Shown here: one piece after another, positions 1 to 8,349 of the stretch
How the letters are laid out: every line of letters starts with the position of its first letter
How positions within the stretch are numbered: the stretch's first letter is position 1
NCBI GenBank assembly: GCA_030615765.1
Contig: JAUWYP010000001.1
Coordinates: forward strand, 62,001 to 126,000
Reading direction: 5' to 3'
From: Dehalococcoidia bacterium
Lineage (GTDB): Bacteria; Chloroflexota; Dehalococcoidia; SM23-28-2
DNA length: 64,000 nucleotides
Translations under genes and position numbers: made by a program
The notes under the pieces: model-generated
What the model saw: the letters and a program-made list of their open reading frames with translations, nothing else
What the model was told of the DNA's origin: nothing
Databases searched by the model: none

Positions 1-104
1 CCGTCCCACTCAAAGCACCGCAACTCCTCGACGGGAGGGTCCGAGCTCTGGATGATGCGCCGGGCATGGCCCACCGCGCTTAGGGCGATCTTGATGAGCT
101 TCAC
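1..104 (-). CDS. Partial unknown protein, N-terminus only
   Basis: A minus-strand reading frame opens at a GTG (102-104) and runs off the left edge of the window. The visible 34 residues begin MKLIKIALSAVGHARRI and have the codon look of a real gene, with G or C at most third positions. A perfect TATAAT lies about 30 bases upstream on the same strand, which supports a gene starting here. I do not recognise the family from so short a piece. The ribosome site is weak, so the start is tentative. Confidence 0.45.
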   Translation of the reverse strand, partial: MKLIKIALSAVGHARRIIQSSDPPVEELRCFEWD

Positions 105-134
105 CTGAGGGCTTGCTGAGGACGGTGCGTCCCC

Positions 135-140
135 ATTATA
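135..140 (-). promoter_or_regulatory. Possible -10 box for the leftmost gene
   Basis: Read on the minus strand this is TATAAT. A start site about 7 bases downstream would leave a leader of roughly 25 bases before the GTG at 104. No good -35 hexamer is visible 16-18 bases upstream, so this rests on the -10 box and its position alone. Confidence 0.35.
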
Positions 141-289
141 GTTGAGAGCGCGGAAGTTCGAGTTGGTTCCGTCAGCGCCAGCTAGACGAATCGTTCGAAG
201 GCTGGTCCATCGCCCGCGGCCGTGAGGCCCCGCGCGGCTACGGAAGCCCAACCTGACTCAGGCCCCACCGAATAGGAGACTTCTCAGGC

Positions 290-1711
290 TTGCTGGTTAC
301 CGTCGACCGCTGGAACCAAACCATTGACGTGGACGTGCCCGACGGGGCCGACGTTGTCGCTGCTGAGCCCCGGTCTGAGCACCCGGTCCTGGCCAACGAG
401 CTAGCCGCTTTGCGTGCGGCGGTCGAACGGCCGTACGGGATGCCCCCGCTTTCGGACCTCGTATCGGCCTCCAGCCGGGTGGCGATAGCCTTCGACGACC
501 CGCTGAAGTACGGACCCAAGTACCTGGCCGTACCCTTCCTGGTTGAGTACCTGCAGGACTGCGGCGTCTCGCTCACTAACATTACTCTCATCTCGGCCGG
601 CGGAACCCATGACCGTCCTCCACGCGAGGACTTCATCGGCCTGTACCGGGGGATCTACCCGGTCTTCTCGGCAGAGTTCGTCGACCGGTTCTGGCCCGAC
701 CGCTTCCTGATTCACGATGCCGAGGACGGATCGCAGCTTGTGAACATGGGAACCTCAGCGCTGGGCGACGTGGTGGAACACAACCGTATCCTGCTGGACT
801 CGGATCTGCTCATCTACTGCGGGTCTATTCTGCCCCTGATCTGGGGTGGATATTCGGGAACCGGCGTGGCCGTCGGTCTGGCCAGCGCCCGCAGCATCTT
901 CTCTCACCATCGCATGCAGGTCATCGGTTCGCCCCAGTCCTGCCACTCGGACGCTCGAACCAGCCTGTTCCAACAACACAAGGATGCGGTGATGGACCGC
1001 ATCGAGGAGTTCACGGGCCGGCGCGTCTTCTATGTAGACGGGGTGCCGGGTCCGACCGGAGGCTGGGCCGGCTTCTTTGCGGGGCACTTTCGGGCCTTGC
1101 GGGACGATGCCTGGCAGTGCGCCGACGAGCAGCACGTGCATAACTCCCCGCAGTACGACGTCATTGTGGTAGGGGTTCCCCAATACGTGTTCTACGGCGA
1201 CACGCGTAACCCCCTTATCAACCTCATGGCGGCGACCACCGTGGCTCGCGCCTGGCGGCGCAAGCCTCTGCTTCGGGCCGGAGGCGCAATGGTGCTGGTG
1301 ACGGCCTGCGACGGCCACATCGATCCAGACCTTCACCCCTCGCATCACGAGGCCCTTCGTCTCTTTGCCACCACCCGGCGAGCCGAGGCGGTGGAGGCGC
1401 ACTTCGAACGGCTGCGCTGCGAGCCGCGGTATCTAGACATGTACCGGAATCATCATGCCTACCACGGCTGGCATCCCATCGGGCTGTTCAACGAGAGCCA
1501 ATACGTTCTGGACCACGCTGGTCTGCTCATCTTCGCCAGCGGCAAGCCGCACGAGGCGCTGGAGGCAGTGGGAGCGACCTACGCACCGGACTTCCGGCGC
1601 GCCTGGGAGATAGTCCTCGCCCATTGTGGGCCCTCCCCGCGGACGCTGGTGCTCCCGTCCTATTTCAGCCGAGTGCCCATGATCTTCGACGTTGAGGCAA
1701 CGTCGGCGTAG
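290..1711 (+). CDS. LarA/DUF2088-family protein lacking cofactor-tethering residues
   Basis: 473 residues, starting at TTG with AGGAG 11 bases upstream. The N-terminal part has the LarA (nickel-pincer lactate racemase) layout: AIAFDDPL near residue 70, then SAGGTHDRP near 105, then a HDAED segment. The middle segment aligns with the LarA motif PHxxxGFSGGxK but reads PLIWGGYSGTGV. The His that assists catalysis and the Lys that tethers the nickel-pincer cofactor are therefore Leu and Val. Family knowledge: LarA-like proteins racemise or epimerise 2-hydroxy acids with this cofactor. Inference: this member either works without the tethered cofactor or has another role. It is slightly longer than typical LarA (about 420-430 residues) and is convergent with the next gene. 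Confidence 0.7.
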   Translation: MLVTVDRWNQTIDVDVPDGADVVAAEPRSEHPVLANELAALRAAVERPYGMPPLSDLVSASSRVAIAFDDPLKYGPKYLAVPFLVEYLQDCGVSLTNITLISAGGTHDRPPREDFIGLYRGIYPVFSAEFVDRFWPDRFLIHDAEDGSQLVNMGTSALGDVVEHNRILLDSDLLIYCGSILPLIWGGYSGTGVAVGLASARSIFSHHRMQVIGSPQSCHSDARTSLFQQHKDAVMDRIEEFTGRRVFYVDGVPGPTGGWAGFFAGHFRALRDDAWQCADEQHVHNSPQYDVIVVGVPQYVFYGDTRNPLINLMAATTVARAWRRKPLLRAGGAMVLVTACDGHIDPDLHPSHHEALRLFATTRRAEAVEAHFERLRCEPRYLDMYRNHHAYHGWHPIGLFNESQYVLDHAGLLIFASGKPHEALEAVGATYAPDFRRAWEIVLAHCGPSPRTLVLPSYFSRVPMIFDVEATSA

Positions 1712-1769
1712 AAGGCCGGGGCAAACCCTCAGCACCAGTTTACAGGTGCGCCGCGACAGGCACTGGCAT

Positions 1770-3212
1770 CTAGCCGTGCGGCGCGATGCCAGCAGCGGCC
1801 AGGGCAAGGTCGCGGTACTCTCCAAAAGGCGCCTCAGCGTGGATCATCATCCGCTGTGCCTCCATGGAGCCTTCGCCGTGGACGGTAATCACTTCCATGT
1901 GAGCGCTCTCGGCGGAGGCTACCATGCGGTGTGTGAGGGCGACCATCCTAAGGCGTTGCTCCGCGGTGTACCTGGGAGAGCCGCCCAGGTAGTGTTCCAG
2001 CTGCTTGTGGAGTTCCTCGTTCTGCCAGTCCTGGTAGGTAGGCATGGTGCTGATGATGCCGCCCGAGATGTCCTGAACCAGCTTGATGATCTCGTGGTAG
2101 TGGCTGGCGAAGTGCAGCTTCGCCATGTTGGTGATGAGGGGGTTGGGTACCGCCAGGTCGCCGTGCATGACGGGCGACTTGAGGGCGGCGGTGGCCAGCG
2201 CCTTCAGCGTCTCCACGTAGGCGGCGATGTCCACCAGCTTGGCACGAATGTGTCCAGCCCGCTCGAGGCCGTTCATCTCGGCCATGGCGACGGCGCAGCC
2301 GGCCAGAATCTCGACGGCGGGGATCTTGTAGCTCACGCCTGTGAAGCGATGGTAGGTGGCGAAGGTGTAGGCCAGGAGCATGGAGTACGGCCATTCGCCG
2401 CACATGAAGACTCGGTCCCAGGGGATAAGGACATCGTCGAAGATGATCATCGCCTCCACGAGGCCGCGCACCGGGAGGGCAGTTGGGAACTCTGAGGGGC
2501 CGCGCTCGCCGCGGCTGGGCCGGCAGACCATGGTGATACCCTTGGTGTTGGCGGGGATGGCGAAGGCCACCGAGTACTCGCCCTCGTTCTCCCGCATCTG
2601 GCGGGTAGGCAGTACCAGGATGTCATTGGCCACTGGGGCGCCGGTGATGTGGATCTTGGCGCCCCTGACGATAATACCGTCCTTGTTCTGGTCGACGACG
2701 TGTAGATAGTAGTCCGGGTGCGTCTGCTGGGCCGGCGGCTTGCCTCGGTCGCCCTTGACGTCGGTGATGGCAGCGCACAGGTTGAGGTCGTTCTTACGCA
2801 GGTGCTCCAGGTAGCTCTGCGCCCTCTCCAGATATTCCGGCTTCCCCATCTGCTGCGCCGTCGTCATTATGGCGTACATGGCGTCGGTGCCGACGTCCTT
2901 GCCGAAGGGGAGCCCGCCGGTTAGGCGGATGGACTGACCGATCATCTCCAGGCGCTTCTCCAGGTCCTCAGGAGTATGCGGAGGCAGGAAGTAGCGGCTT
3001 ATGGGCTCGCCGGTCTCGGGGTGAGGTGCGACGAAGAGGTCACGCACGGTCGGCTCCGTCGAGTGCGTCAGGACGAAGTCGCCGGCCGCCGTCTCGGTGC
3101 TGATCTTGAGAATGGGATGGGTGGTCACGTCCTCAACCAAGTCACCGTACAGGAAGACGCGACGGTTGTCCCTCAGGCTCTCTCTGAATTCGTCAGGTGA
3201 TCGAACTGCCAT
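1770..3212 (-). CDS. HpaB-family flavin-dependent oxygenase
   Basis: 480 residues from ATG 3212, with GGAGGT at good spacing; a longer frame upstream has no such site. It matches the family containing the 4-hydroxyphenylacetate 3-hydroxylase large subunit (HpaB) and 4-hydroxybutyryl-CoA dehydratase: the ITDVKGDRG motif near residue 147, VRGAKIHITGAP near 195, and a C-terminal helical acyl-CoA-dehydrogenase-like domain with YHRFTGVSYK near 330. The dehydratase binds an iron-sulfur cluster through three Cys and one His; the cysteines are not at the expected places here, which favours a reduced-flavin-dependent hydroxylase. The substrate, perhaps an aromatic acid, cannot be read from the sequence. 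No HpaC-type flavin reductase lies nearby. Confidence 0.78.
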   Translation of the reverse strand: MAVRSPDEFRESLRDNRRVFLYGDLVEDVTTHPILKISTETAAGDFVLTHSTEPTVRDLFVAPHPETGEPISRYFLPPHTPEDLEKRLEMIGQSIRLTGGLPFGKDVGTDAMYAIMTTAQQMGKPEYLERAQSYLEHLRKNDLNLCAAITDVKGDRGKPPAQQTHPDYYLHVVDQNKDGIIVRGAKIHITGAPVANDILVLPTRQMRENEGEYSVAFAIPANTKGITMVCRPSRGERGPSEFPTALPVRGLVEAMIIFDDVLIPWDRVFMCGEWPYSMLLAYTFATYHRFTGVSYKIPAVEILAGCAVAMAEMNGLERAGHIRAKLVDIAAYVETLKALATAALKSPVMHGDLAVPNPLITNMAKLHFASHYHEIIKLVQDISGGIISTMPTYQDWQNEELHKQLEHYLGGSPRYTAEQRLRMVALTHRMVASAESAHMEVITVHGEGSMEAQRMMIHAEAPFGEYRDLALAAAGIAPHG

Positions 3213-3737
3213 GTTGCACCTCCACGAAGTTGTGTCCATATAGTAGTCGTAGGCATGAGGACTGGCAAGGCCCGTAGGGGCAAGGGCCAGATGGCTACTT
3301 AAACGGAAGGCTGATCCCAATGGAACCAGCCTTCGGGTAGGTTATCAAGGGGGTGCGGCCCTTGTTTCCCACCATAAGGAAAACGCTTAGGCGGGCAAAA
3401 CGTTACTACTCGCGTCGCCGCCTATGACGCCGCCAGCCTCTCGCAGGCGATCCCGCCCATCTGTGCACAGCGTCGCTTAGGCAATAGCGCGTGCCGCCAC
3501 CGCACTTGGAAAACGGGGGAGACACCGAAGGGGTTTCGGCTATGAAGAGGAGACAGGGGGCTTTCTGCGCCCGTTTGACAGCCTAGCGTGGGTGATGCAC
3601 AATGGGAGGGGCGGCCCGTAGTCTGTGGGATGAGCGTATCCTATAAGTTCCGAAGAGGGGAACGCTGATGAGATCGTAACGAGGGGGCCAACAGCGGCGT
3701 CCCAATTTATGGTCAAGTAGGTCCGAGGAGGGGAACA
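3213..3737 (+). other. Intergenic region with promoter and imperfect direct repeat
   Basis: About 520 bases between two divergent genes with no convincing coding frame. A TTGACA (3575-3580) is followed after 17 bases by CACAAT (3598-3603), a plausible sigma-70 promoter for the protease gene with a leader near 130 bases. Two similar stretches of about 30 bases, 3645-3674 and 3718-3748, share the pattern TCCGA-GAGGGGAAC-CTGA-GAGA. The second copy contains the ribosome site of the protease gene. Confidence 0.5.
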
Positions 3738-5927
3738 CTGAAGAGACTGGCGAGGCTTCTTTCGCTCTTTGTGGTATTGCTGCTCGTCTCCTGCTTCTGG
3801 GCGCAGGCCGATGACGGCGCGCCGGGCTCCTCGGAGGCAGATAGGGCAGCGATTGCAGCAAGCGCTGATGCTGCTTCGGGTTGTGATGGAGACGCTCCTG
3901 GAACGGCGAACCCTGCTGCCGTCTACTGTGGCGAGCTAGGGTACGAATACGAAATAGTGGATACGGTCGAAGGACAGTACGGAACGTGTGCGTTCCCCGA
4001 TGGCAGCAAGTGTGACGGGTGGCGATTCCTGGAAGGCAAGTGCGGACAAGGCTTCTCCTACTGTGCAAGCCAGGGCTATGGCCTGATAACAAAGAGCGAC
4101 GGCAAGAACCCGTTCTCCGTGGACTACAGCGTTTGCGTTCACGATGGACAAGAGGTCGGTGCTGTCAGCGAACTGATGGGCTTGGGTGAGAAGGCCACCA
4201 GGGGAAGTCGTCGCGTGGAACAAGCGGCCGCTCCTCCGGAAGAAGGGGTTGCAGCAGTCGGTCAACCTGCCTCCTTCGACTGGAGGAACTACGACGGACA
4301 GGACTGGATGACCTCTGTGAAGGACCAGGCGTACTGCGGCGGCTGCTGGGCGTTTTCGGCTATAGGGACAACGGAAGCGGTGCACAACATCGCCGCAAGC
4401 GACCCCACCCTTGATCTGAACCTCTCGGAAGAGTATTTGGTGTCGGACTGTTACGATTTTTGGGCGGCGAGTTGCTGTGGTGGTTTTCAGAGTGGGGCCC
4501 TGAAGTTCATCCGGGACGACGGAATCCCCGATGAGGCCTGTCTACCCTGGGTTAGCGGGACGTGCGGTTGCGACCCTCAGGGCGTTGGCTGTGGCCCGCC
4601 GGGAGCACCATGTACGTACGACACTGGAGATCTCTGCAGCAATGCGACCTGCTCCGACAAATGCGGCAACTGGGAAACAAGGCTGGAGACCATAGCTTCT
4701 ATGGGCAGGGTCTCAATCGATCCCGGCCGGATCAAGCAACACGTCGTTGACAAGGGACCTCTGGCAGTGGCGCTGGGTATCAACCTGCCTGGCAGCGGCT
4801 TCGACGCAAATGACGTCTATAGATGTACGGTGGACGACGAACTGAATCACGCCGTAGTGATCGCCGGATACAACGACGCCGGCGGCTACTGGATCGTCAA
4901 GAACAGCTGGGGCGCCACCTGGGGGCCAGACTCTAACGGTTACTTCAAGGTCGGCTACGGCGAGTGCGGCATTGAGACCGACGTCTACTACGGCTCGCTC
5001 GCCGACCAGACCTGCACGTCTTACACCAGCACCGACGTGCCCAAGGCGGTACCCGACCCCGGCACTGTGACCTCCAACCTGAACGTGGGCGACAGTTTCA
5101 CGCTGGCGGACGTCAACGTGGGGCCGCTAACGATCAGTCACGAGTGGGACGACGACCTGGACGTGTTCCTGATCTCACCCATCGGCACCAGGGTAGAGCT
5201 GTTCACCGACATCGGCGGAGGTGGGGAGGACTTCATCGACACTATCCTCGACGATGAGAACGTCTACCAGATCCTTTGGTACGACAGCTCGGAGTACGCG
5301 CCTTTCAGCTGGACCTTTAGTCCCGAGGGAGTTCTGGCGGACCTGGACGGCGAGGACTCCTCGGGACAGTGGCAGCTGGAAATCACGGATGACTACGGGA
5401 CCGATCAAGGCACGCTCAACTCGTGGGAGCTGGAGCTGTGCATGTCAGACCAGGACGGCGACCGCATGCCGGATGACTATGAGGGCGCCAACCTCTGCCT
5501 GGACTCCCTCGTGGCCGACGCTGGTGCCGACCCTGATGGCGACGACTTGGCCAGCTTCGGCGAGATGACGCTGGGGACCGACCCGTGCTCGTACGACGCC
5601 TCGCTGGCGACCCACAGTGACGGTGACGGGTTTACCGACGGCCTGGAGCAGTTCCTGGGCACCGACCCACTGGACGGCTGCCCCGACGTGACCGGCACTC
5701 CGGGCCTCTGCCCCGGCCCGTCGTGCGACGGCCATGACGCCTGGCCGCCGGACTTGGACATCGACAGAGAGGTCGACATCGCCGACGTCATCACCGGCTT
5801 CCTCGGCAAGATCCTGGCGCCGGAGGAATACGATCGTCGGGCCGACTTCAAGGCCGACGGCCAGCTGAGGGTCGCCGACATCATCCTTGGGTATTACGGC
5901 AGGATCCTGACGTCGTGCACGCCGTAG
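3738..5927 (+). CDS. Exported papain-family (C1A) protease with P-domain and dockerin-like tail
   Basis: The first GTG (3771) would cut off a signal peptide. Reading back to CTG 3738, six bases after GGAGGGG, gives LKRLARLLSLFVVLLLVSC, a lipoprotein signal with lipobox LVSC, so I prefer that start (729 residues). Domains in order: a DUF333-like Cys-rich segment (about 60-105, with GQYGTCAFPDGSKC); a papain-type peptidase with Gln, Cys (CGGCWAFS, about 203), His (LNHAVVIAGY, about 371) and Asn (VKNSWG, about 389); a proprotein-convertase P-domain (about 440-570); Asp-rich calcium-binding repeats of thrombospondin type 3 style; and two dockerin-like EF-hand segments (DLDIDREVDIADV, ADFKADGQLRVADI) at the end. 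It is probably a surface-attached, calcium-stabilised protease. It could dock to a cohesin, but no cohesin or scaffoldin gene is in the window. Confidence 0.85.
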   Translation: MKRLARLLSLFVVLLLVSCFWAQADDGAPGSSEADRAAIAASADAASGCDGDAPGTANPAAVYCGELGYEYEIVDTVEGQYGTCAFPDGSKCDGWRFLEGKCGQGFSYCASQGYGLITKSDGKNPFSVDYSVCVHDGQEVGAVSELMGLGEKATRGSRRVEQAAAPPEEGVAAVGQPASFDWRNYDGQDWMTSVKDQAYCGGCWAFSAIGTTEAVHNIAASDPTLDLNLSEEYLVSDCYDFWAASCCGGFQSGALKFIRDDGIPDEACLPWVSGTCGCDPQGVGCGPPGAPCTYDTGDLCSNATCSDKCGNWETRLETIASMGRVSIDPGRIKQHVVDKGPLAVALGINLPGSGFDANDVYRCTVDDELNHAVVIAGYNDAGGYWIVKNSWGATWGPDSNGYFKVGYGECGIETDVYYGSLADQTCTSYTSTDVPKAVPDPGTVTSNLNVGDSFTLADVNVGPLTISHEWDDDLDVFLISPIGTRVELFTDIGGGGEDFIDTILDDENVYQILWYDSSEYAPFSWTFSPEGVLADLDGEDSSGQWQLEITDDYGTDQGTLNSWELELCMSDQDGDRMPDDYEGANLCLDSLVADAGADPDGDDLASFGEMTLGTDPCSYDASLATHSDGDGFTDGLEQFLGTDPLDGCPDVTGTPGLCPGPSCDGHDAWPPDLDIDREVDIADVITGFLGKILAPEEYDRRADFKADGQLRVADIILGYYGRILTSCTP

Positions 5928-5971
5928 GGTCGTACCCTATCCCCATCGCCACCATGAACCGCTCTCCTCTG

Positions 5972-6000
5972 TGGACTATTGTCCAGCCCCCTTTTATAAT
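5972..6000 (+). promoter_or_regulatory. Sigma-70-type promoter of the trypsin-like lipoprotein gene
   Basis: TGGACT (5972-5977), a 17-base spacer and a perfect TATAAT (5995-6000) lie 45 bases before the ATG at 6046. This gives a leader of about 40 bases containing the GGAGG ribosome site. Confidence 0.6.
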
Positions 6001-6045
6001 CATGATCGATTGGGGTTTCGTTGCCTGACCGACACGGAGGTAGAC

Positions 6046-7602
6046 ATGCCGCTGCGACCGACTCGTCTCATAGCCCTTCTTGTCACAATTGCCGCATTGG
6101 CCATCGCCAGCCTGGCCTGCGGTTCGGAGGCGCCGTCGAGGCCGCCGCAGACCCCCGAACCGCAGCCTGCCACCCCTAGCCCCACGGTAAGCGGGGAAGA
6201 GACTGAGACCCGGCCCCTGAGCCCGAGTACCACGGAGCTGGCGCAGGCCACCGTACAGATCTGGGCCCTAAGTCTTGTAGGAGATGCCCTTGAGCCGGTA
6301 TGGACTGGCTCGGGCAGCATCATCTCGGAGGACGGTTTGATCTTGACCAACGCCCACGTCGTGGACAATCGCCTTGGTGAATATGACCGGCTGGCGGTGG
6401 CTGTCCTGAACCGGACCGACGAGCCTCCCGAGATGTCCTATCTGGCAGAGGTGGCCTCGGTGGATTATGCGCTGGACCTGGCCGTCATCCGCATTGTGTC
6501 GGATCTGGACGCCAACCCCACGGTGGTGCATCTCCCGACCGTCGAGTTGGGAGACTCCGACGACGTTGAGATAGGCGACCACATTCGCATCCTGGGCTAC
6601 CCAAGCATCGGCGGCAAAACGATCACGTTTACGGACGGCGTCGTGAGCGGCTACACGTCCGAGCGGGGCCTGAGCGGACGCGCCTGGATCAAGACCGATG
6701 CCACCATCGCCGGAGGGAACAGCGGCGGCATGGCCCTCAATGACCAGGGGAAGCTTATCGGCGTGCCCACTATCTTAGGAGCCGGCTCGGACGCGCAGCA
6801 GTTCGTGGACTGCCGCTATGTGGCGGACACCAATCGGGACGGCCAGATCAACGATCTGGACTCTTGTGTGCCGGTAGGAGGATTCATCAACGGCCTGCGT
6901 CCGCTGAACCTAGCAACGCCCTTGGTCCAGGCTGCCGAGGCCGGCGAGGAATACGTTGGATTATTGCCCGTCGAGCCCGAACCGACGGGCGGATTCGATA
7001 CAAGCCAAGTCATATTCCACAACCTGGTCTTCGCCGACGGCGTCACCGCCGACGACCAGCCCACCCAGGTCTGGGATGCTCTACCTTCAGGCGTGACCCG
7101 CGTGTGCGCCTTCTGGGACTACGAGGGCATGGTGGACAGTATGACCTGGGGAGCCCTGTGGTTTGTCGATGGTCAGGTGAATGAAGAGGGGAGTATCATC
7201 GACAACAGCTGGACGGGTGGAGACAGCGGCAACTGGTGGGTGTGCATCATCGATGATGGCGGCCTCCCGGACGGTCTTTATGAGGTGGTGCTCTCGGTGG
7301 AGGCCGACGTGCGGCGGGCGGGCGCGGCATTCGTCGGCGGCGACCACCCGCTCACCGAGTTCACGATAGTGAACGAATCGAGCGGGGAGATCTGCTACGC
7401 CCTCATATCGCCCGCGGGCGCTCAGCACTGGGGCGAGGACGACCTGGGTGGAGAGGAGTCGATTGAGTCTGGAGCGTCCCGTACCTGGCTCTTGCCCGCT
7501 GGCACCTACGACCTGATGCTCCAGGATTGCGCTGAGGAAACGCTCACAGAGGAGTACGGGCTTGACCTAGCTCAGGCCTCCGTCTACACCCTGACGGACT
7601 GA
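6046..7602 (+). CDS. Trypsin-like (HtrA/DegP-type) serine protease lipoprotein
   Basis: 518 residues from ATG 6046, preceded by CGGAGG. An upstream GTG in frame (5971) overlaps the promoter and is rejected. Signal peptide with lipobox ASLAC (Cys about 25), then a Pro/Thr linker. The S1C-type protease core has the full triad: His in LTNAHVV (about 104), Asp in DYALDLAV (about 144) and Ser in AGGNSGGMAL (about 226). No PDZ domain is evident. The C-terminal 250 residues carry a beta-rich region of unknown role, with a segment (IVNESSGEICYALISPAG) like a surface carbohydrate- or ligand-binding fold. It is likely exported and anchored outside the membrane. With the upstream papain-like enzyme it forms a pair of extracellular proteases, each with its own promoter. 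Confidence 0.85.
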   Translation: MPLRPTRLIALLVTIAALAIASLACGSEAPSRPPQTPEPQPATPSPTVSGEETETRPLSPSTTELAQATVQIWALSLVGDALEPVWTGSGSIISEDGLILTNAHVVDNRLGEYDRLAVAVLNRTDEPPEMSYLAEVASVDYALDLAVIRIVSDLDANPTVVHLPTVELGDSDDVEIGDHIRILGYPSIGGKTITFTDGVVSGYTSERGLSGRAWIKTDATIAGGNSGGMALNDQGKLIGVPTILGAGSDAQQFVDCRYVADTNRDGQINDLDSCVPVGGFINGLRPLNLATPLVQAAEAGEEYVGLLPVEPEPTGGFDTSQVIFHNLVFADGVTADDQPTQVWDALPSGVTRVCAFWDYEGMVDSMTWGALWFVDGQVNEEGSIIDNSWTGGDSGNWWVCIIDDGGLPDGLYEVVLSVEADVRRAGAAFVGGDHPLTEFTIVNESSGEICYALISPAGAQHWGEDDLGGEESIESGASRTWLLPAGTYDLMLQDCAEETLTEEYGLDLAQASVYTLTD

Positions 7603-7643
7603 TAGCCCGATAGACTGCTTTCTTGGAAGGCCGGTGGTCGCGC

Positions 7644-7718
7644 TGGCTCCCCGGGCAGGATTCGAACCTACAACCTAGCGGTTAACAGCCGCCCGCTCTA
7701 CCGTTGAGCTACCGGGGA
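7644..7718 (-). tRNA. tRNA-Asn (GTT)
   Basis: Folds as a complete cloverleaf on the minus strand: acceptor TCCCCGG/CCGGGGA, loop CTGTTAA giving anticodon GTT, T-loop GTTCGAATC, and an encoded CCA end. It is the last of three tRNA genes in the same direction. Confidence 0.95.
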
Positions 7719-7739
7719 GCGCTCGCTGATATAGAGCCC

Positions 7740-7813
7740 TGGCTGCCGAGCCAGGATTCGAACCTGGACTAAGGGATCCAAAGTCCCTTGTGCTACCTTT
7801 ACACCACTCGGCA
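7740..7813 (-). tRNA. tRNA-Gln (TTG)
   Basis: Minus-strand cloverleaf with acceptor TGCCGAG/CTCGGCA, anticodon loop CTTTGGA (anticodon TTG), T-loop GTTCGAATC and encoded CCA. It lies 21 bases from tRNA-Asn. Confidence 0.95.
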
Positions 7814-7877
7814 GAGGACAAGCTAGAAAACGAGGCGGGAGACCAGCCTTCCCGCCCCAAGCCTCTGTCGTGCCTGC

Positions 7878-7966
7878 TGGTGCCGAAGGCCGGACTCGAA
7901 CCGGCACGGGAGTTGCCTCCCAACAGTTTTTGAGACTGTCGCGTCTACCAATTCCGCCACTTCGGC
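7878..7966 (-). tRNA. tRNA-Leu (CAA)
   Basis: Minus-strand class II tRNA with acceptor GCCGAAG/CTTCGGC, anticodon loop CTCAAAA (anticodon CAA), a long variable arm (TGGGAGGCAACTCCCG) and encoded CCA. It is probably the first gene of the Leu-Gln-Asn transcript. Confidence 0.95.
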
Positions 7967-8060
7967 CTGGGGCGAAAGCCGGTCATTTCCCCGAACCCTC
8001 GCCACTGCAGACTCATTATAGCTGACTTGTGACGGTTTGCAACACGCGCTCGGTGTTCGC

Positions 8061-8177
8061 CTAGTGGTGGTGGACGGGATAGGGCCGGCCCTTGGAGGCG
8101 CCCAGCATCACGAACAGCTCATGGGCGTCGGCGGTAATGAGCGAGTACAGGTGCTTGCCAGGGGCTGCGAGCTCGTG
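8061..8177 (-). pseudogene. Possible coding remnant without start codon
   Basis: A stop-to-stop frame of 38 codons on the minus strand encodes YHELAAPGKHLYSLITADAH and a basic, His-rich end. Codon use looks coding, but there is no ATG, GTG or TTG start after the upstream stop, and the piece overlaps the pyr promoter. It reads like the tail of a small lost gene. I cannot name the family. Confidence 0.25.
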
Positions 8178-8184
8178 GTATCAT
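8155..8184 (+). promoter_or_regulatory. Promoter of the pyrimidine operon
   Basis: TTGCCA (8155-8160) and TATCAT (8179-8184), each one base off consensus, are separated by 18 bases. Transcription should begin near 8191 and run through the PyrR-responsive leader. Confidence 0.65.
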
Positions 8185-8213
8185 GACGCTGATAAGTAGA
8201 GGTTCGCTGTTGA

Positions 8214-8336
8214 GCCTTTAAGTCGGTCCCGCGAGGCCGACAAGGAGAAACAGTGACAAAACACAACACCCATACTGATAGCCTGAGCGGGAAGCCCAAG
8301 CCCTCTTGCTGTAGAGGCGGCGAGAGGGTTTTTTCT
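8214..8336 (+). promoter_or_regulatory. PyrR-binding leader and transcription attenuator
   Basis: The stem GTCGG/CCGAC (8222-8241) holds the loop TCCCGCGAGG, followed by CAAGGA. This fits the RNA loop bound by PyrR, with its conserved TCC-G-GAGG bases. Further on, CCCTCTTGC/GCGAGAGGG (8301-8328) forms a strong hairpin followed by TTTTTT (8329-8334), a rho-independent terminator 15 bases before pyrR. Known mechanism: UMP-bound PyrR stabilises the first loop, blocks an antiterminator and lets the terminator form, so expression falls when pyrimidines are plentiful. I did not fold the antiterminator in detail. Confidence 0.85.
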
Positions 8337-8349
8337 ATGGTCTGCGATC

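Noticed and set aside
1770-3212. 4-hydroxybutyryl-CoA dehydratase
   Set aside because: Same superfamily, but the cysteines that bind its iron-sulfur cluster are not at the expected positions, so HpaB-type oxygenase is preferred.
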